From an uncultured Archangium sp. (GTDB lineage Bacteria > Myxococcota > Myxococcia > Myxococcales > Myxococcaceae), in the NCBI GenBank assembly GCA_946479335.1, contig CAMLFP010000019.1, forward strand, positions 1 through 28,570: a DNA stretch of 28,570 nt, given 5' to 3'. Positions within the stretch are counted from its first letter, which is position 1. The number at the start of each line of letters is the position of its first letter. Made by a program: the position numbers and the translations under genes. This document shows positions 11,460-19,107 of the stretch, piece by piece. The notes beneath the pieces were generated by a model. That model ran no database searches. It was not told the DNA's origin and was given only the letters and a program-made list of their open reading frames with translations.

Positions 11460-12371
11460 CTACGGCCCGGAGATCTCGTGCGCCTCGACGCGGTTCCGGC
11501 CGCCCTTCTTGGCGCGGTACAGGTACTTGTCGGCGGCGGCGATGAGGTCTTCGGGCTGGGAGAAGTCGGAGTCCAACACCGTGGCGACGCCCAGCGACAC
11601 GGTGACGCGGATCGGCGTGCCGTTGAACACGAACTCCGCGCCGTCGATGGCGCGACGGCAGCGCTCGGCGGCGCGCACGGCCTTGTCTGACGGTGACTCG
11701 CGGAGCATCAGCGCGAACTCCTCACCGCCGTAGCGCGCGAAGAGGTCTTCCTGCCGCACGGTCTCCGCCACCTTCGCCGCCACGCGCTGCAGCACGTAGT
11801 CGCCGGCCGGGTGGCCGTAGGTGTCGTTGATCTTCTTGAAGTGGTCGATGTCGAACATCACCAGCGACAGCGGCACGCGGTGGCGCAGGCAGTACGCGAA
11901 CTCCTTGCGGAGCGTGTCGAGGAAGTACTTCTTGTTGAAGATGCGCGTGAGGCCGTCGCGCGTCGCGCTCTCGTAGATGGAGCGCTGGTACTGCTCCTCG
12001 AGCTGGTCCTGGATGGAGAACTTCACCACCGAGTTCGCGCCGATCTGGATCTTGTCGCCGTCTTGCAGCGTCGCGACGTTCACCTTGATGCCGTTCAAGA
12101 ACGTGCCGTTGGTGCTGCCGAGGTCGACCAGCTGGAAGTGCCCGTTGGCCGCCTGCGAGATCTTGCAGTGCTTGCGGCTGATGCCGTCGTCTTCGACCTG
12201 GAGCTGCGTGTCGGGCGCGCGGCCCATCACGAACTCGCCCTTCTCGAGCTTCACCATCTTGCCGATGGTGGCGGCGACCTTCGCGCTGATGACGATGAGA
12301 TACGCGTTGTTGGCCTTCGCCTCGCCCAACAAGTCGCTGATCTTGTGTACCGCCGTTTTGTCTTCAGCCAT
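11460..12371 (-). CDS. FHA-GGEEF diguanylate cyclase
   Basis: A 303-residue soluble protein. An FHA domain (about residues 25-120) shows the phosphothreonine-binding residues: Gly50-Arg51, Ser65-Arg66-x-x-His68 in GISRKHCK, and GSTNGTFLNG (85-94). A GGDEF domain (about 130-300) carries DGLTRIFNKKYF, the metal-binding 'FDIDHFKKINDTYGHPAGD' and an intact GGEEF (215-219). It should make c-di-GMP from two GTP. The inhibitory RxxD (RQED, 206-209) lies five residues before GGEEF, so product feedback is expected. The FHA domain implies control by a Ser/Thr kinase; a Hanks-type kinase is encoded at 27849, but a link is only conjecture. The start ATG at 12371 has a GGAGGG-like purine run on the minus strand only weakly, and a promoter-like box at 12384-12392. 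Confidence 0.93.
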   Translation of the reverse strand: MAEDKTAVHKISDLLGEAKANNAYLIVISAKVAATIGKMVKLEKGEFVMGRAPDTQLQVEDDGISRKHCKISQAANGHFQLVDLGSTNGTFLNGIKVNVATLQDGDKIQIGANSVVKFSIQDQLEEQYQRSIYESATRDGLTRIFNKKYFLDTLRKEFAYCLRHRVPLSLVMFDIDHFKKINDTYGHPAGDYVLQRVAAKVAETVRQEDLFARYGGEEFALMLRESPSDKAVRAAERCRRAIDGAEFVFNGTPIRVTVSLGVATVLDSDFSQPEDLIAAADKYLYRAKKGGRNRVEAHEISGP

Positions 12372-12383
12372 TGGACGGAGGGA

Positions 12384-12392
12384 AAGCTAGCA
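12384..12392 (-). promoter_or_regulatory. Extended -10 promoter candidate for the FHA-GGEEF gene
   Basis: TGCTAGCTT on the minus strand ends 12 bases before the ATG at 12371. It belongs to the same pattern as several other first genes here. No clear -35 box is visible. Confidence 0.35.
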
Positions 12393-12393
12393 C

Positions 12394-13392
12394 TCAGGCG
12401 CGTTCACCTGCCACAGATCGCTCAAGGTGCTCGCGCAGCGCGTTACCGCGATGAAAAGCGAGCCCGTGCATCAACTTCACCACCGCCGCCGACACCGTCA
12501 TGTCACCTCCGCTGATGGCGCCTGTTCTGCGCGCCGCGTCGCCTGATTCGTACATCGACAGGTCGACGCCGTTGCGCGGCGCCTGGCTCACCACCAGCAC
12601 GGGGATCTCCAGCCGCCGGGCCTCGGCGAACACCGGCGAGAGCGACCGCCCGAGCTCTTCATTCGAGGGGAAGGTGCCCGCGCCGTAGGCCTCCAGCACC
12701 AGGCCGTGCACGTGCGGCAGCAGCGTTAGCGGAATCTGCGGGTCGAGCCCCGGGAAGACGCGGAGCAGGAAGACGCGCGGGTCGATGGCGTCGAGGAGCT
12801 GGAACTTGCCCCGGGGCGTCAGGCCCTTCTCGAAGCGGGTGTCGACGCCCAGCACGCCGAGGCCGGGGTGATTCGGGCTCTGGAACGCGTCGTACTCGGC
12901 GATCGACACCTTGCGCACCCGGTTGCCGCGCAGCAGCTTGGAGTCGAAGCACACCGTCACCTCGCGCGGGCCATGGAGCGCGCTGGTCACCGCGTCGATG
13001 AGGTTCAAGCGCGCGTCGGTGCGGATCTCGCCCAGCGGCCGCTGTGCGCCGGTCAGCACCACCGGCTTCGGCAGGTTCTTGAGCATGAACGAGAGCGCCG
13101 ACGCGGTCTCCGCCATGGTGTCGGTGCCGTGGGTGATGACGAAGCCGTCGAAGTCGTTCATCCGCGAGGCGAGCAGCCGCGCCAGCTTCACCCACAGCTC
13201 CGGCTGCATCTCGCAGGAGTCGAGGTTGCTGAAGAGCTCGAACTCGAGGTGCGCCAGCTTCGAGAGTTCGGGGATGCGCTGATGCAGCGTGCGGAAGAAT
13301 GAACCCGGCTTGAGCGCGTCAGGCCGCCGGCCGCTCATGCCGAGCGTGCCGCCGGTGTGCACCAGAAGGAGTTTTTTGTGATCACGGCTCAA
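12394..13392 (-). CDS. L-asparaginase, type I-like
   Basis: About 332 residues, the usual length for cytoplasmic type I asparaginases, which hydrolyse L-asparagine to aspartate and ammonia. The N-terminal active-site segment VHTGGTLGM carries the nucleophilic threonine. The second segment 'GFVITHGTDTMAETASALSFML' carries the Thr-Asp pair, followed by 'KPVVLTGAQRPLGEIRTDARLNL'. There is no signal peptide. The start is uncertain: the frame stays open upstream into the dsbA-like gene on the other strand, where coding is implausible. I placed the start at the TTG at 13392, which gives MSRDHKKLLLVHTGG and has a GGGACGGAA purine run upstream. No ATG or GTG in this frame gives a sensible N-terminus. 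It is divergent from the DsbA-like gene, with about 50 bases between starts. Confidence 0.88.
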   Translation of the reverse strand: MSRDHKKLLLVHTGGTLGMSGRRPDALKPGSFFRTLHQRIPELSKLAHLEFELFSNLDSCEMQPELWVKLARLLASRMNDFDGFVITHGTDTMAETASALSFMLKNLPKPVVLTGAQRPLGEIRTDARLNLIDAVTSALHGPREVTVCFDSKLLRGNRVRKVSIAEYDAFQSPNHPGLGVLGVDTRFEKGLTPRGKFQLLDAIDPRVFLLRVFPGLDPQIPLTLLPHVHGLVLEAYGAGTFPSNEELGRSLSPVFAEARRLEIPVLVVSQAPRNGVDLSMYESGDAARRTGAISGGDMTVSAAVVKLMHGLAFHRGNALREHLERSVAGERA

Positions 13393-13404
13393 GAGTTCCG
13401 TCCC

Positions 13405-13433
13405 TTTACAAGGCAGAACCCGGTCGCTACAAG
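13405..13433 (+). promoter_or_regulatory. Promoter candidate for the DsbA-like operon
   Basis: TTTACA (13405-13410, five of six bases of TTGACA), a 17-base spacer, then TACAAG (13428-13433, four of six bases of TATAAT). The box ends 10 bases before the GTG at 13444, implying a very short leader. Confidence 0.45.
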
Positions 13434-13443
13434 GCCGCGCATC

Positions 13444-14322
13444 GTGACGAATGCGTTGGGAAAGGCCGTGCTGACGGCGGCGGTGTTGCTCTCCTTCGCG
13501 GCGTCGGCGCAGAACGCAGCGCAGGTCGTCTCGCAGGTGCCGGGCTTCGACTTCTCGCGGCTGCCTGACACCGCGAAGAAGGAGCTCGCCGCGCTGCTCA
13601 CCGACGAGTTCGACTATTGCGGTCGCCCCTCGACGTTGTTGGGCAGCCTCAAGAAGGGCGACGCCTGCAAGCACACCAAGCGGCTCGTGTCGTGGGCCGC
13701 GGGGCAGGCGTCCGAGGGGAGCTCGTCGAGCGAGATCATCAACGCGCTGAGCAAGTACAACCAGGGCTTCAACAAGGCGCGCGCCTCCTTCGCGCCCGAT
13801 GAGCGGCAGTGCCTGGGCCCGAAGAACGCGACCGTCACGCTGGTCGAGTTCTCCGACTTCGAGTGCCCGTACTGCGCGGCGGCGCGGCCCATCCTCGAGG
13901 AGTACGTGAAGAAGCGCTCCGACGTGCGGCTGTGCTGGGCGCCCTTCCCTCTGCAGCAGCACCCGCACGCCTTCGAGGCCGGAGCGGCGGCGCTGTTCGC
14001 GCGCGACGCGGGCAAGTTCTGGCAGGTGCACGACGCGCTCTTCGACAACCAGCTCTCGATGTCTGAAGAGACCATCAAGGGCATCATCGTGAAGGCCGGG
14101 CTCGACGCGAAGGCGTTCGCCAAGGCCGTCGCCGACAAGAAGTACGAGAAGGAGCTCGAGGCCTCGAAGGAGGCCGGCAAGAAGGCCGGCGTCGACTCGA
14201 CCCCCAGCCTCTACATCAACGGCCGCAAGTACACGCTGGGCTTGTCGGCCGACGCCCTCAACCTCGCGGTCGACGACGAGCTCGATTGGCTCACCGGCAA
14301 CGGCGCCTGGCCGACGAACTGA
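13444..14322 (+). CDS. Exported DsbA-like thioredoxin-fold protein
   Basis: A 292-residue protein. From the GTG at 13444 it begins MTNALGKAVLTAAVLLSFAASAQ, a clean Sec signal peptide with ASA before the cleavage site; frames starting at 13357 would bury this signal. A 100-residue helical pre-domain with two cysteines (Cys59 and Cys75) precedes the thioredoxin domain. That domain has the CPYC active site (141-144) in 'VEFSDFECPYCAAARP' and the cis-proline loop 'DSTPSLYINGRKY'. It probably makes or reshuffles disulfides in periplasmic proteins; the CPYC dipeptide is closer to glutaredoxin than to the CPHC of E. coli DsbA. It is the first gene of a tight operon with DUF4388, truD and DUF2378 genes. 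The oxidising partner (DsbB or VKOR) is not in the window. Confidence 0.88.
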   Translation: MTNALGKAVLTAAVLLSFAASAQNAAQVVSQVPGFDFSRLPDTAKKELAALLTDEFDYCGRPSTLLGSLKKGDACKHTKRLVSWAAGQASEGSSSSEIINALSKYNQGFNKARASFAPDERQCLGPKNATVTLVEFSDFECPYCAAARPILEEYVKKRSDVRLCWAPFPLQQHPHAFEAGAAALFARDAGKFWQVHDALFDNQLSMSEETIKGIIVKAGLDAKAFAKAVADKKYEKELEASKEAGKKAGVDSTPSLYINGRKYTLGLSADALNLAVDDELDWLTGNGAWPTN

Positions 14323-14331
14323 AGAGACAAA

Positions 14332-15666
14332 GTGGACGCGCGCTTCCTCGTCGATGGTCGTGGTTCTCTGGCTCCCACCGAGGGGAGTTCGCCGCTCACC
14401 GGTCGCTCCGGGTATTTCCGCCTGCAGAACACCGCGCCCGACTGGGTGGTGATGCTGCGCAGCCCCGCGCAAGGCGGCCTCCAGCCTGCGCGCCCGCGCG
14501 TGGTGTTGGCCGGAGACTGCGGCGCGTTCGCCCTGCAGGACCTCATCGCCTTCCTCGGGCAGGCCCGGTGGACCGGCGTGCTCCGCGTCACCTCGACCTC
14601 GGGCGAGCGCAGCCTGTTGCTCAAAGACGGCGACGTGCGTTCGGCCGCGTCTGACTCGTCGGGTGACCGCATCGGCGAGGTGATGGTGCGCCTGGGCTAC
14701 GTGCAGCGCGCGGCCCTCGAGAAGGTGCTGGCCGAGGCGCCGCCCTCGCGCATCGGCAAGGCGCTGGTGGAGCGCGGGCTGCTGAAATCACACGACCTCT
14801 ACAAGTGCCTCAATGAGCAGATCGCCGAGATCTTCCACGGCATCATGCTCTCGAAGGAAGGCGCCTTCGTGCTCATCGATCAAGACATCGACGAGAAGGC
14901 GCTGACCCACAACCTCTCGCTCTCGATGAACGGCCTGCTGATGGACAGCATCCGCAAGATCGACGAGCTCGCGCAGTTCCGCAAACGCATCCCCCACGGG
15001 CGGCTGTACGTGGTGCCGAAGAAGGCGCTCGAGGGCGAGGAGCTGGAGCCCGAGGAGCAGGCGGTGCTCGCGCAGGTGAACGGTGAGCGCACCGTCATCG
15101 AGGTCGGCCAGCGCGCGCGCTTCGCGGAGTTCGACGCCACGCGCATCGTGCACCACCTGATCGAGCTGGGCCTCGCGAAGGTGAGCGAGGCGCCGCTGGC
15201 GACCGCGCCCGTGACCTCCGCGCCCTCGGAGGTGGTGCCCCCCCCCGCGCCAGCCGCGCCGGCCCCCGCGCCGAAGCCGGTGCTCACCGCCGAGAAGATC
15301 GTCACCACCTTCAACGTCATCTTCCGCGAGGTGCGCGACGAGGTGGCGCAGCGCGAGACGCTCGAGCCCTTCCTCATCTCCGCCAACGCAGCGCTCAAGG
15401 GCAACGGCGTGTCGACCTCGCCGGTGCTCAACGGGTTGATGTTCAGCGACGACGGCGTGCTGCCCGGAGACGCGCTCATCGCGCGCTACGGCGAGCTGTC
15501 GGCCGCGGGCAAGCTGGGCCCCGAGCCGTTGCTTGCGCTCAAGCAGGCCCTGTCTGACGTGATGTTCTTCCTCCTCTTCCAGGCCGGTGAGCTGTTGGAG
15601 TCGGCCGCTGATGAGCAGCTCGCGGGCCGCGTCAAAGAGCACCTCGCCACGCTCGACCTGAAGTGA
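14332..15666 (+). CDS. DUF4388 domain protein
   Basis: A 444-residue protein starting with GTG, 9 bases after the DsbA-like gene. Residues about 60-165 show the DUF4388 (PatA-like N-terminal) pattern: 'GAFALQDLIAFLGQARWTGVLRVTS', 'GERSLLLKDGDVRSAAS', then 'RIGEVMVRLGYV'. A further helical module (about 165-290) includes 'LNEQIAEIFHGIMLSKEGAFVL', typical of the same domain family. A Pro/Ala linker (about 295-320) leads to a C-terminal helical domain (about 322-444) without a recognised family. DUF4388 proteins are abundant in myxobacteria and are thought to be signalling adaptors; no enzymatic motif is seen. It has no signal peptide or membrane segment, so it is probably cytoplasmic. Its last codons overlap the truD start (GTGA). 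Confidence 0.82.
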   Translation: MDARFLVDGRGSLAPTEGSSPLTGRSGYFRLQNTAPDWVVMLRSPAQGGLQPARPRVVLAGDCGAFALQDLIAFLGQARWTGVLRVTSTSGERSLLLKDGDVRSAASDSSGDRIGEVMVRLGYVQRAALEKVLAEAPPSRIGKALVERGLLKSHDLYKCLNEQIAEIFHGIMLSKEGAFVLIDQDIDEKALTHNLSLSMNGLLMDSIRKIDELAQFRKRIPHGRLYVVPKKALEGEELEPEEQAVLAQVNGERTVIEVGQRARFAEFDATRIVHHLIELGLAKVSEAPLATAPVTSAPSEVVPPPAPAAPAPAPKPVLTAEKIVTTFNVIFREVRDEVAQRETLEPFLISANAALKGNGVSTSPVLNGLMFSDDGVLPGDALIARYGELSAAGKLGPEPLLALKQALSDVMFFLLFQAGELLESAADEQLAGRVKEHLATLDLK

Positions 15667-16679
15667 CCTCGCTGCCGTTCCTCACCAGCGCGTTGCCCCC
15701 GGGTGGTGGCCTGTTCAAGGCCACGCCTGAAGACTTCCTCGTCGAGGAGCTCCCCGCGTACGAGCCGTCGGGCGAGCACGACTGCGAGCACCTGTTCTTG
15801 TGGATCGAGAAGCGCGGGCACTCGACGCAAGACGTGGCGAAGGCGCTCGCGCGGCACTGCGGGTTCCGCGACAAGGACATCAGCTGGGCAGGCTTGAAAG
15901 ATCGTCACGCCGTCACGCGCCAGTACCTCTGCGCGCCCGCGCGCTACGTGGAGCCGAAGCTGGAGAGCTTCTCGATGCCCGGCGTCACCGTGCTGCGCGC
16001 CGCGCGTCATCGCAACAAGCTCAAGTCGGGGCACCTCCACGGCAACCGCTTCGAGCTCAAGGTGCGCGAGGTGAAAGACACCGGCGCCGCGCTGGCCGCG
16101 CTGGAGCAACTGGTGAAGCTCGGCGTGCCCAACTACTTCGGCGAGCAGCGCTTCGGCTTCGGCGGCGACAACGCGGAGAAGGGCAAGCAGATCCTCCTCG
16201 CGGGCGGGCGGCATCGCGACCGCTTCGAGCGGAAGCTGTTCTTGTCGGCGTACCAGTCGGAGCTCTTCAACCGGGTGCTGGCCGCGCGCATCACCGGCGG
16301 CACGTACGGCACGGTGCTGGCGGGCGATGTCTTGAAGAAGGTGCCCACCGGCGGCGAGTTCATCTGCGCCGAGCCGGCGGTTGACCAGCTCCGCTTCGAC
16401 CGGTTCGAGGTCAGCACCACCGGCCCCATCTTCGGCCCCGAGATGCGGCGCCCCGAGGGCGAGGTCGACACGCTGGAGTCGAAGGTGTTGAGCGATGAAG
16501 GCATCGAGCGGTCGCTCTTCGAAAAAGGCGGCGATGAGACGTCGGGCGTGCGGCGGCCGCTGCGCGTACCGGTGACGTTGGAAGACGCGCGGGCCGAGGG
16601 CGATGTGCTGCACTTGCGGTTCACCCTCCCCGCCGGCAGCTACGCCACCGTGCTGCTGCGCGAACTCATCAAGGAATAG
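15663..16679 (+). CDS. truD: tRNA pseudouridine(13) synthase TruD
   Basis: A 338-residue enzyme that converts uridine 13 of certain tRNAs to pseudouridine. It shows the TruD signatures: 'ATPEDFLVEELPAY' (20-33), the catalytic motif AGLKDRHAVTRQ (76-87) with the nucleophile Asp80 at the same number as in E. coli, 'GNRFELKVREV', and 'VPNYFGEQRFG' (about 156-166). The TRUD insertion domain lies in the middle and the protein is full length. The GTG start at 15663 overlaps the TGA of the DUF4388 gene by 4 bases, indicating coupled translation. An AAGGAA inside the last codons precedes the next gene. Confidence 0.95.
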   Translation: MTSLPFLTSALPPGGGLFKATPEDFLVEELPAYEPSGEHDCEHLFLWIEKRGHSTQDVAKALARHCGFRDKDISWAGLKDRHAVTRQYLCAPARYVEPKLESFSMPGVTVLRAARHRNKLKSGHLHGNRFELKVREVKDTGAALAALEQLVKLGVPNYFGEQRFGFGGDNAEKGKQILLAGGRHRDRFERKLFLSAYQSELFNRVLAARITGGTYGTVLAGDVLKKVPTGGEFICAEPAVDQLRFDRFEVSTTGPIFGPEMRRPEGEVDTLESKVLSDEGIERSLFEKGGDETSGVRRPLRVPVTLEDARAEGDVLHLRFTLPAGSYATVLLRELIKE

Positions 16680-16685
16680 CGACGC

Positions 16686-17207
16686 ATGAGCACGATGGAT
16701 GGCAGCGTCTTCGAGGGCCTCTTCGTTCGGCAGCTCAAGCCCGACGCGGCGCTGCGCGCGGAGCTGGCGAAGGTGGGCTTCGACCCCGCGCGGCTCGAGG
16801 CGAAGTACCCGGAGGAGGTCTTCGCGCGCGCCGTCGAGGTGGTGGTGCAGCACGACTTCGCCGGCAAGCCGTTGGAGGAGACGCACCGGGCGCTGGGCAT
16901 CGCCACCATCGATGGGTACTTCGACACGATTCTCGGGCGCATCACCGCGTCGATGATGCCGTTGCTGGGCGTGAGCGGCGCGCTCAAGCGCGTGCAGCAG
17001 CTGTGGCGCGTGGCGCAACCGTCGATGACCGTCGTCGCGACGCCCACCTCGCCCACCACGTGGGACATCTCGTTCGAGAACAAGGTGATGCACGCGGAGA
17101 TGGTCGCGGGGATCCTCGAGGCGTCGCTGCGGCGGGCCGACCCGCGCGTGAAGGTGACCGTCGTCGAGCGTCGCGCCGGTGGCGGCTCCCTGCGCTGCAC
17201 GCTGTAG
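16686..17207 (+). CDS. DUF2378 (TIGR02265-type) protein
   Basis: A 173-residue protein starting 6 bases after truD, with AAGGAA about 9 bases before the ATG. It matches the myxobacterium-enriched DUF2378/TIGR02265 family: 'VFEGLFVRQLKPDAALRAEL' at the N-terminus, 'EEVFARAVEVVVQHDFAGKPLEETHRALG', and 'GYFDTILGRITASMMPLLG'. The C-terminal part is a beta-rich segment ending 'VTVVERRAGGGSLRCTL'. The family's biochemical role is unknown. It has no signal peptide, membrane segment or cofactor motif that I can see. The close spacing makes it the last gene of the dsbA-like/DUF4388/truD cluster. Confidence 0.85.
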   Translation: MSTMDGSVFEGLFVRQLKPDAALRAELAKVGFDPARLEAKYPEEVFARAVEVVVQHDFAGKPLEETHRALGIATIDGYFDTILGRITASMMPLLGVSGALKRVQQLWRVAQPSMTVVATPTSPTTWDISFENKVMHAEMVAGILEASLRRADPRVKVTVVERRAGGGSLRCTL

Positions 17208-17250
17208 CGGCGACGGCGACACCAACCACTTCAGCCGGCAAGTTTTCAGC

Positions 17251-17259
17251 GGGTAGGGT
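17251..17259 (+). promoter_or_regulatory. Promoter -10 candidate for the isomerase-like gene
   Basis: GGGTAGGGT, with TAGGGT at 17254-17259, ends 7 bases before the ATG at 17267. It suggests a separate, nearly leaderless transcript. No -35 box is visible. Confidence 0.3.
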
Positions 17260-17266
17260 CGCGGGC

Positions 17267-17863
17267 ATGAGCGAACGCACGCTGGAGTTCTGGTTCGACT
17301 TCGCGAGCCCCTACGCGTACCTGAGCGCGCAGCGCATCGAGGCGCTCGCGGCGGCCGACAACGTGCGCGTGGCGTACCGGCCGATGCTGCTTGGGCCCGT
17401 CTTCCAGGCGATCCACGGGGTCGCGGAGACGCCCTTCGCGCGCAACCCGGCGCGGATGAACTGGATGCGCGTCGACGTCCCGCGGCAGGCGAAGAAATAC
17501 AGCGTGCCCTTCGCGTGGCCGCCGGTGTTCCCCAAGCCGTCGCTGCTGGGCACGCGCGTGGCGTTGCTGGGCGAAGACGCGCCGTGGGTCGGTGAGTTCG
17601 TGCGCAGCCTGTTCCGCGCGTCGTTCGTCGAGGGCGCCGACATCGCCAGCGAAGCCATCGTGCGTCGCGTGCTGGGGCCACTCGTTCCCGACGCCGATGA
17701 ACTCCTGCGCGCGACGCAGCTGCAGACGACGAAAGACGCGCTGCGCGCCCGGGGAACGGAGGCGCTCGAGCGCGGCATCTTCGGCGCGCCGACCTTCTTC
17801 GCCAATGACGCCTTCTTCTGGGGCGACGACCGCCTCGACGACGCGCTGGCGTCGCTGCGTTGA
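17267..17863 (+). CDS. 2-hydroxychromene-2-carboxylate isomerase-like (DsbA/kappa-GST fold)
   Basis: A 198-residue protein of the DsbA superfamily, kappa-class GST/HCCA isomerase branch. The N-terminus 'EFWFDFASPYAYLSAQRIE' carries the glutathione-activating Ser14 in place of a CxxC. 'YRPMLLGPVFQ', 'WPPVFPKPS' and the cis-proline segment 'GIFGAPTFF' near the C-terminus are all typical. Characterised members isomerise hydroxychromene carboxylates in naphthalene breakdown using glutathione. No aromatic degradation genes are nearby, so the true substrate is unknown and a general glutathione-dependent role is equally likely. The start is the ATG at 17267; a 59-base gap with a promoter-like box separates it from the DUF2378 gene. 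Its stop lies 1 base from the stop of the converging GAF gene. Confidence 0.88.
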   Translation: MSERTLEFWFDFASPYAYLSAQRIEALAAADNVRVAYRPMLLGPVFQAIHGVAETPFARNPARMNWMRVDVPRQAKKYSVPFAWPPVFPKPSLLGTRVALLGEDAPWVGEFVRSLFRASFVEGADIASEAIVRRVLGPLVPDADELLRATQLQTTKDALRARGTEALERGIFGAPTFFANDAFFWGDDRLDDALASLR

Positions 17864-17864
17864 G

Positions 17865-19052
17865 CTACTCCAGCAGCTTGCGGTTCAAGAACAGCGCGGC
17901 CTGGTGCGCGAGGTACGTCAGCACGCCGGTCTCGTGTTCGGCCCAGGTGGTGGCGCCCTTGCGGTTGATGAGCTGCACGCAGCCGAACGACATGCCGTGC
18001 GTCATCATCGGCGCGCAGAGGATGGAGCGCGTCTCGTATTCCACGCGCTCACCGACGCCTGAATAGAAGCGCCCGTCCTTCTTCACGTCAGACAACGCGA
18101 CCGCCACGCCTTCCGCGGAGCAGAAGCCGGCGATGCCTTCGCCGGCGGGCACCACGATCTTCGACTTGAGCAGCTCCTTCGCCTTCGGGCCGCGCGCGGT
18201 GAGGAAGGTGAGGTCGCCCGTCGCACCGTCTGCGCGCAGCACCGCGCCCGACTCGCACGGCACCTTCTCCATCGCGAGGTCGAGGATGAACTCCATCGCC
18301 TCGACGATGTCGGTGCGCGAGTTCAGCTCCGAGACGCGCATGAAGATGTCCGACAGCATGTCTTCGGCCTGCGAGCGGCTGGTGACCGCGGGGACCGGCT
18401 TCGTCTTCGGGCGCCCGATGTTGCCGGTCGACGGCTGCACCGGCCGCTCGATCTCCTCGACGTCCTTCAGCTCGATCTGCCCGGTGGAGGGCTTGAACGG
18501 CGCGGGCGTGCCGGTGCTGAACGGCAACGTCGTCGGCGCGGGGATGGGCGCGGGCGGCGGCGGCCTCGGCGTCACCGCGGCGGGCGGCGGCGGCGCGATG
18601 TTCAACACGGTCTTGTTCGAATCGAACGCGGGCGCACCGGGCGAGGTGTCGGGCTGCTTCACCGGCGTGGGCGGCAGCGTGACGGGCTCCTGCGAGCGGC
18701 CAGCGCCGACCTCGGTGATGGCTTCACCGCGCGCGGCGAACGTCGGCGCAGGCGCGGGCGGCGGCGGCACCGGCGGGAGCGCCTGCTGCGTCGGCTTCTT
18801 GACCTGCGCCTTCTGCGCTTCGGCCTCACTCAGCTCACGAATGCGGAAGACGCGCCCCGAGGAGGTGTCGGTGACGTGCACCGAGTTGTCTTCCTGGATG
18901 TCGACCATCACGTTCTGCGAGACGGCGCCCTGCTCGCCCAGCTTCTGCATGCCGGCCTTGAGCGCCGCCATCCAGTTGTCGGCGCCCACCTTCAACGTGA
19001 CGTTGAAGCCATTCGCGTCAGACGCGGGAATGTACACTTCGAACTTGGCCAT
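17865..19052 (-). CDS. GAF-domain protein with Pro-rich linker
   Basis: A 395-residue soluble protein. Residues 1-75 form a small conserved-looking domain ('KFEVYIPASDANGFNVTLKVGADNW', 'VHVTDTSSGRVFRIREL') that I do not recognise. About 90-215 is a low-complexity linker rich in Pro, Ala and Thr. About 225-395 is a GAF domain: 'LSDIFMRVSELNSRTDIVEAMEFILDLA', 'AGEGIAGFCSAEGVAVALSDV', 'SILCAPMMTHGMSFGCVQLINRKG'. GAF domains sense small molecules or mediate dimerisation; no output domain is attached, so it may act on a partner protein. A GGGAGCG lies 8 bases before the ATG. It is divergent from the coiled-coil/ABC operon, with 55 bases between starts. Confidence 0.85.
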   Translation of the reverse strand: MAKFEVYIPASDANGFNVTLKVGADNWMAALKAGMQKLGEQGAVSQNVMVDIQEDNSVHVTDTSSGRVFRIRELSEAEAQKAQVKKPTQQALPPVPPPPAPAPTFAARGEAITEVGAGRSQEPVTLPPTPVKQPDTSPGAPAFDSNKTVLNIAPPPPAAVTPRPPPPAPIPAPTTLPFSTGTPAPFKPSTGQIELKDVEEIERPVQPSTGNIGRPKTKPVPAVTSRSQAEDMLSDIFMRVSELNSRTDIVEAMEFILDLAMEKVPCESGAVLRADGATGDLTFLTARGPKAKELLKSKIVVPAGEGIAGFCSAEGVAVALSDVKKDGRFYSGVGERVEYETRSILCAPMMTHGMSFGCVQLINRKGATTWAEHETGVLTYLAHQAALFLNRKLLE

Positions 19053-19092
19053 GCGCCGACGCTCCCATTTTCGATGGACGACTGGAAGCGTC

Positions 19093-19101
19093 TGCTAGAA
19101 G
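19093..19101 (+). promoter_or_regulatory. Extended -10 promoter candidate for the ABC-OmpA operon
   Basis: TGCTAGAAG (hexamer TAGAAG at 19096-19101) ends 6 bases before the ATG at 19108. No Shine-Dalgarno sequence fits between them, so the message would be leaderless. No clear -35 box is visible. Confidence 0.4.
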
Positions 19102-19107
19102 CGGCGC

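Noticed and set aside
13393..14472. Upstream extension of the asparaginase frame to 692 codons
   Set aside because: The added 350 codons run antisense through the DsbA-like gene and have shadow composition. The asparaginase family starts just before the VHTGGT motif.
15486..17681. 731-codon open frame on the minus strand opposite truD and DUF2378
   Set aside because: Arg/His-rich antisense shadow of well-recognised genes; no motif and no ribosome binding site.
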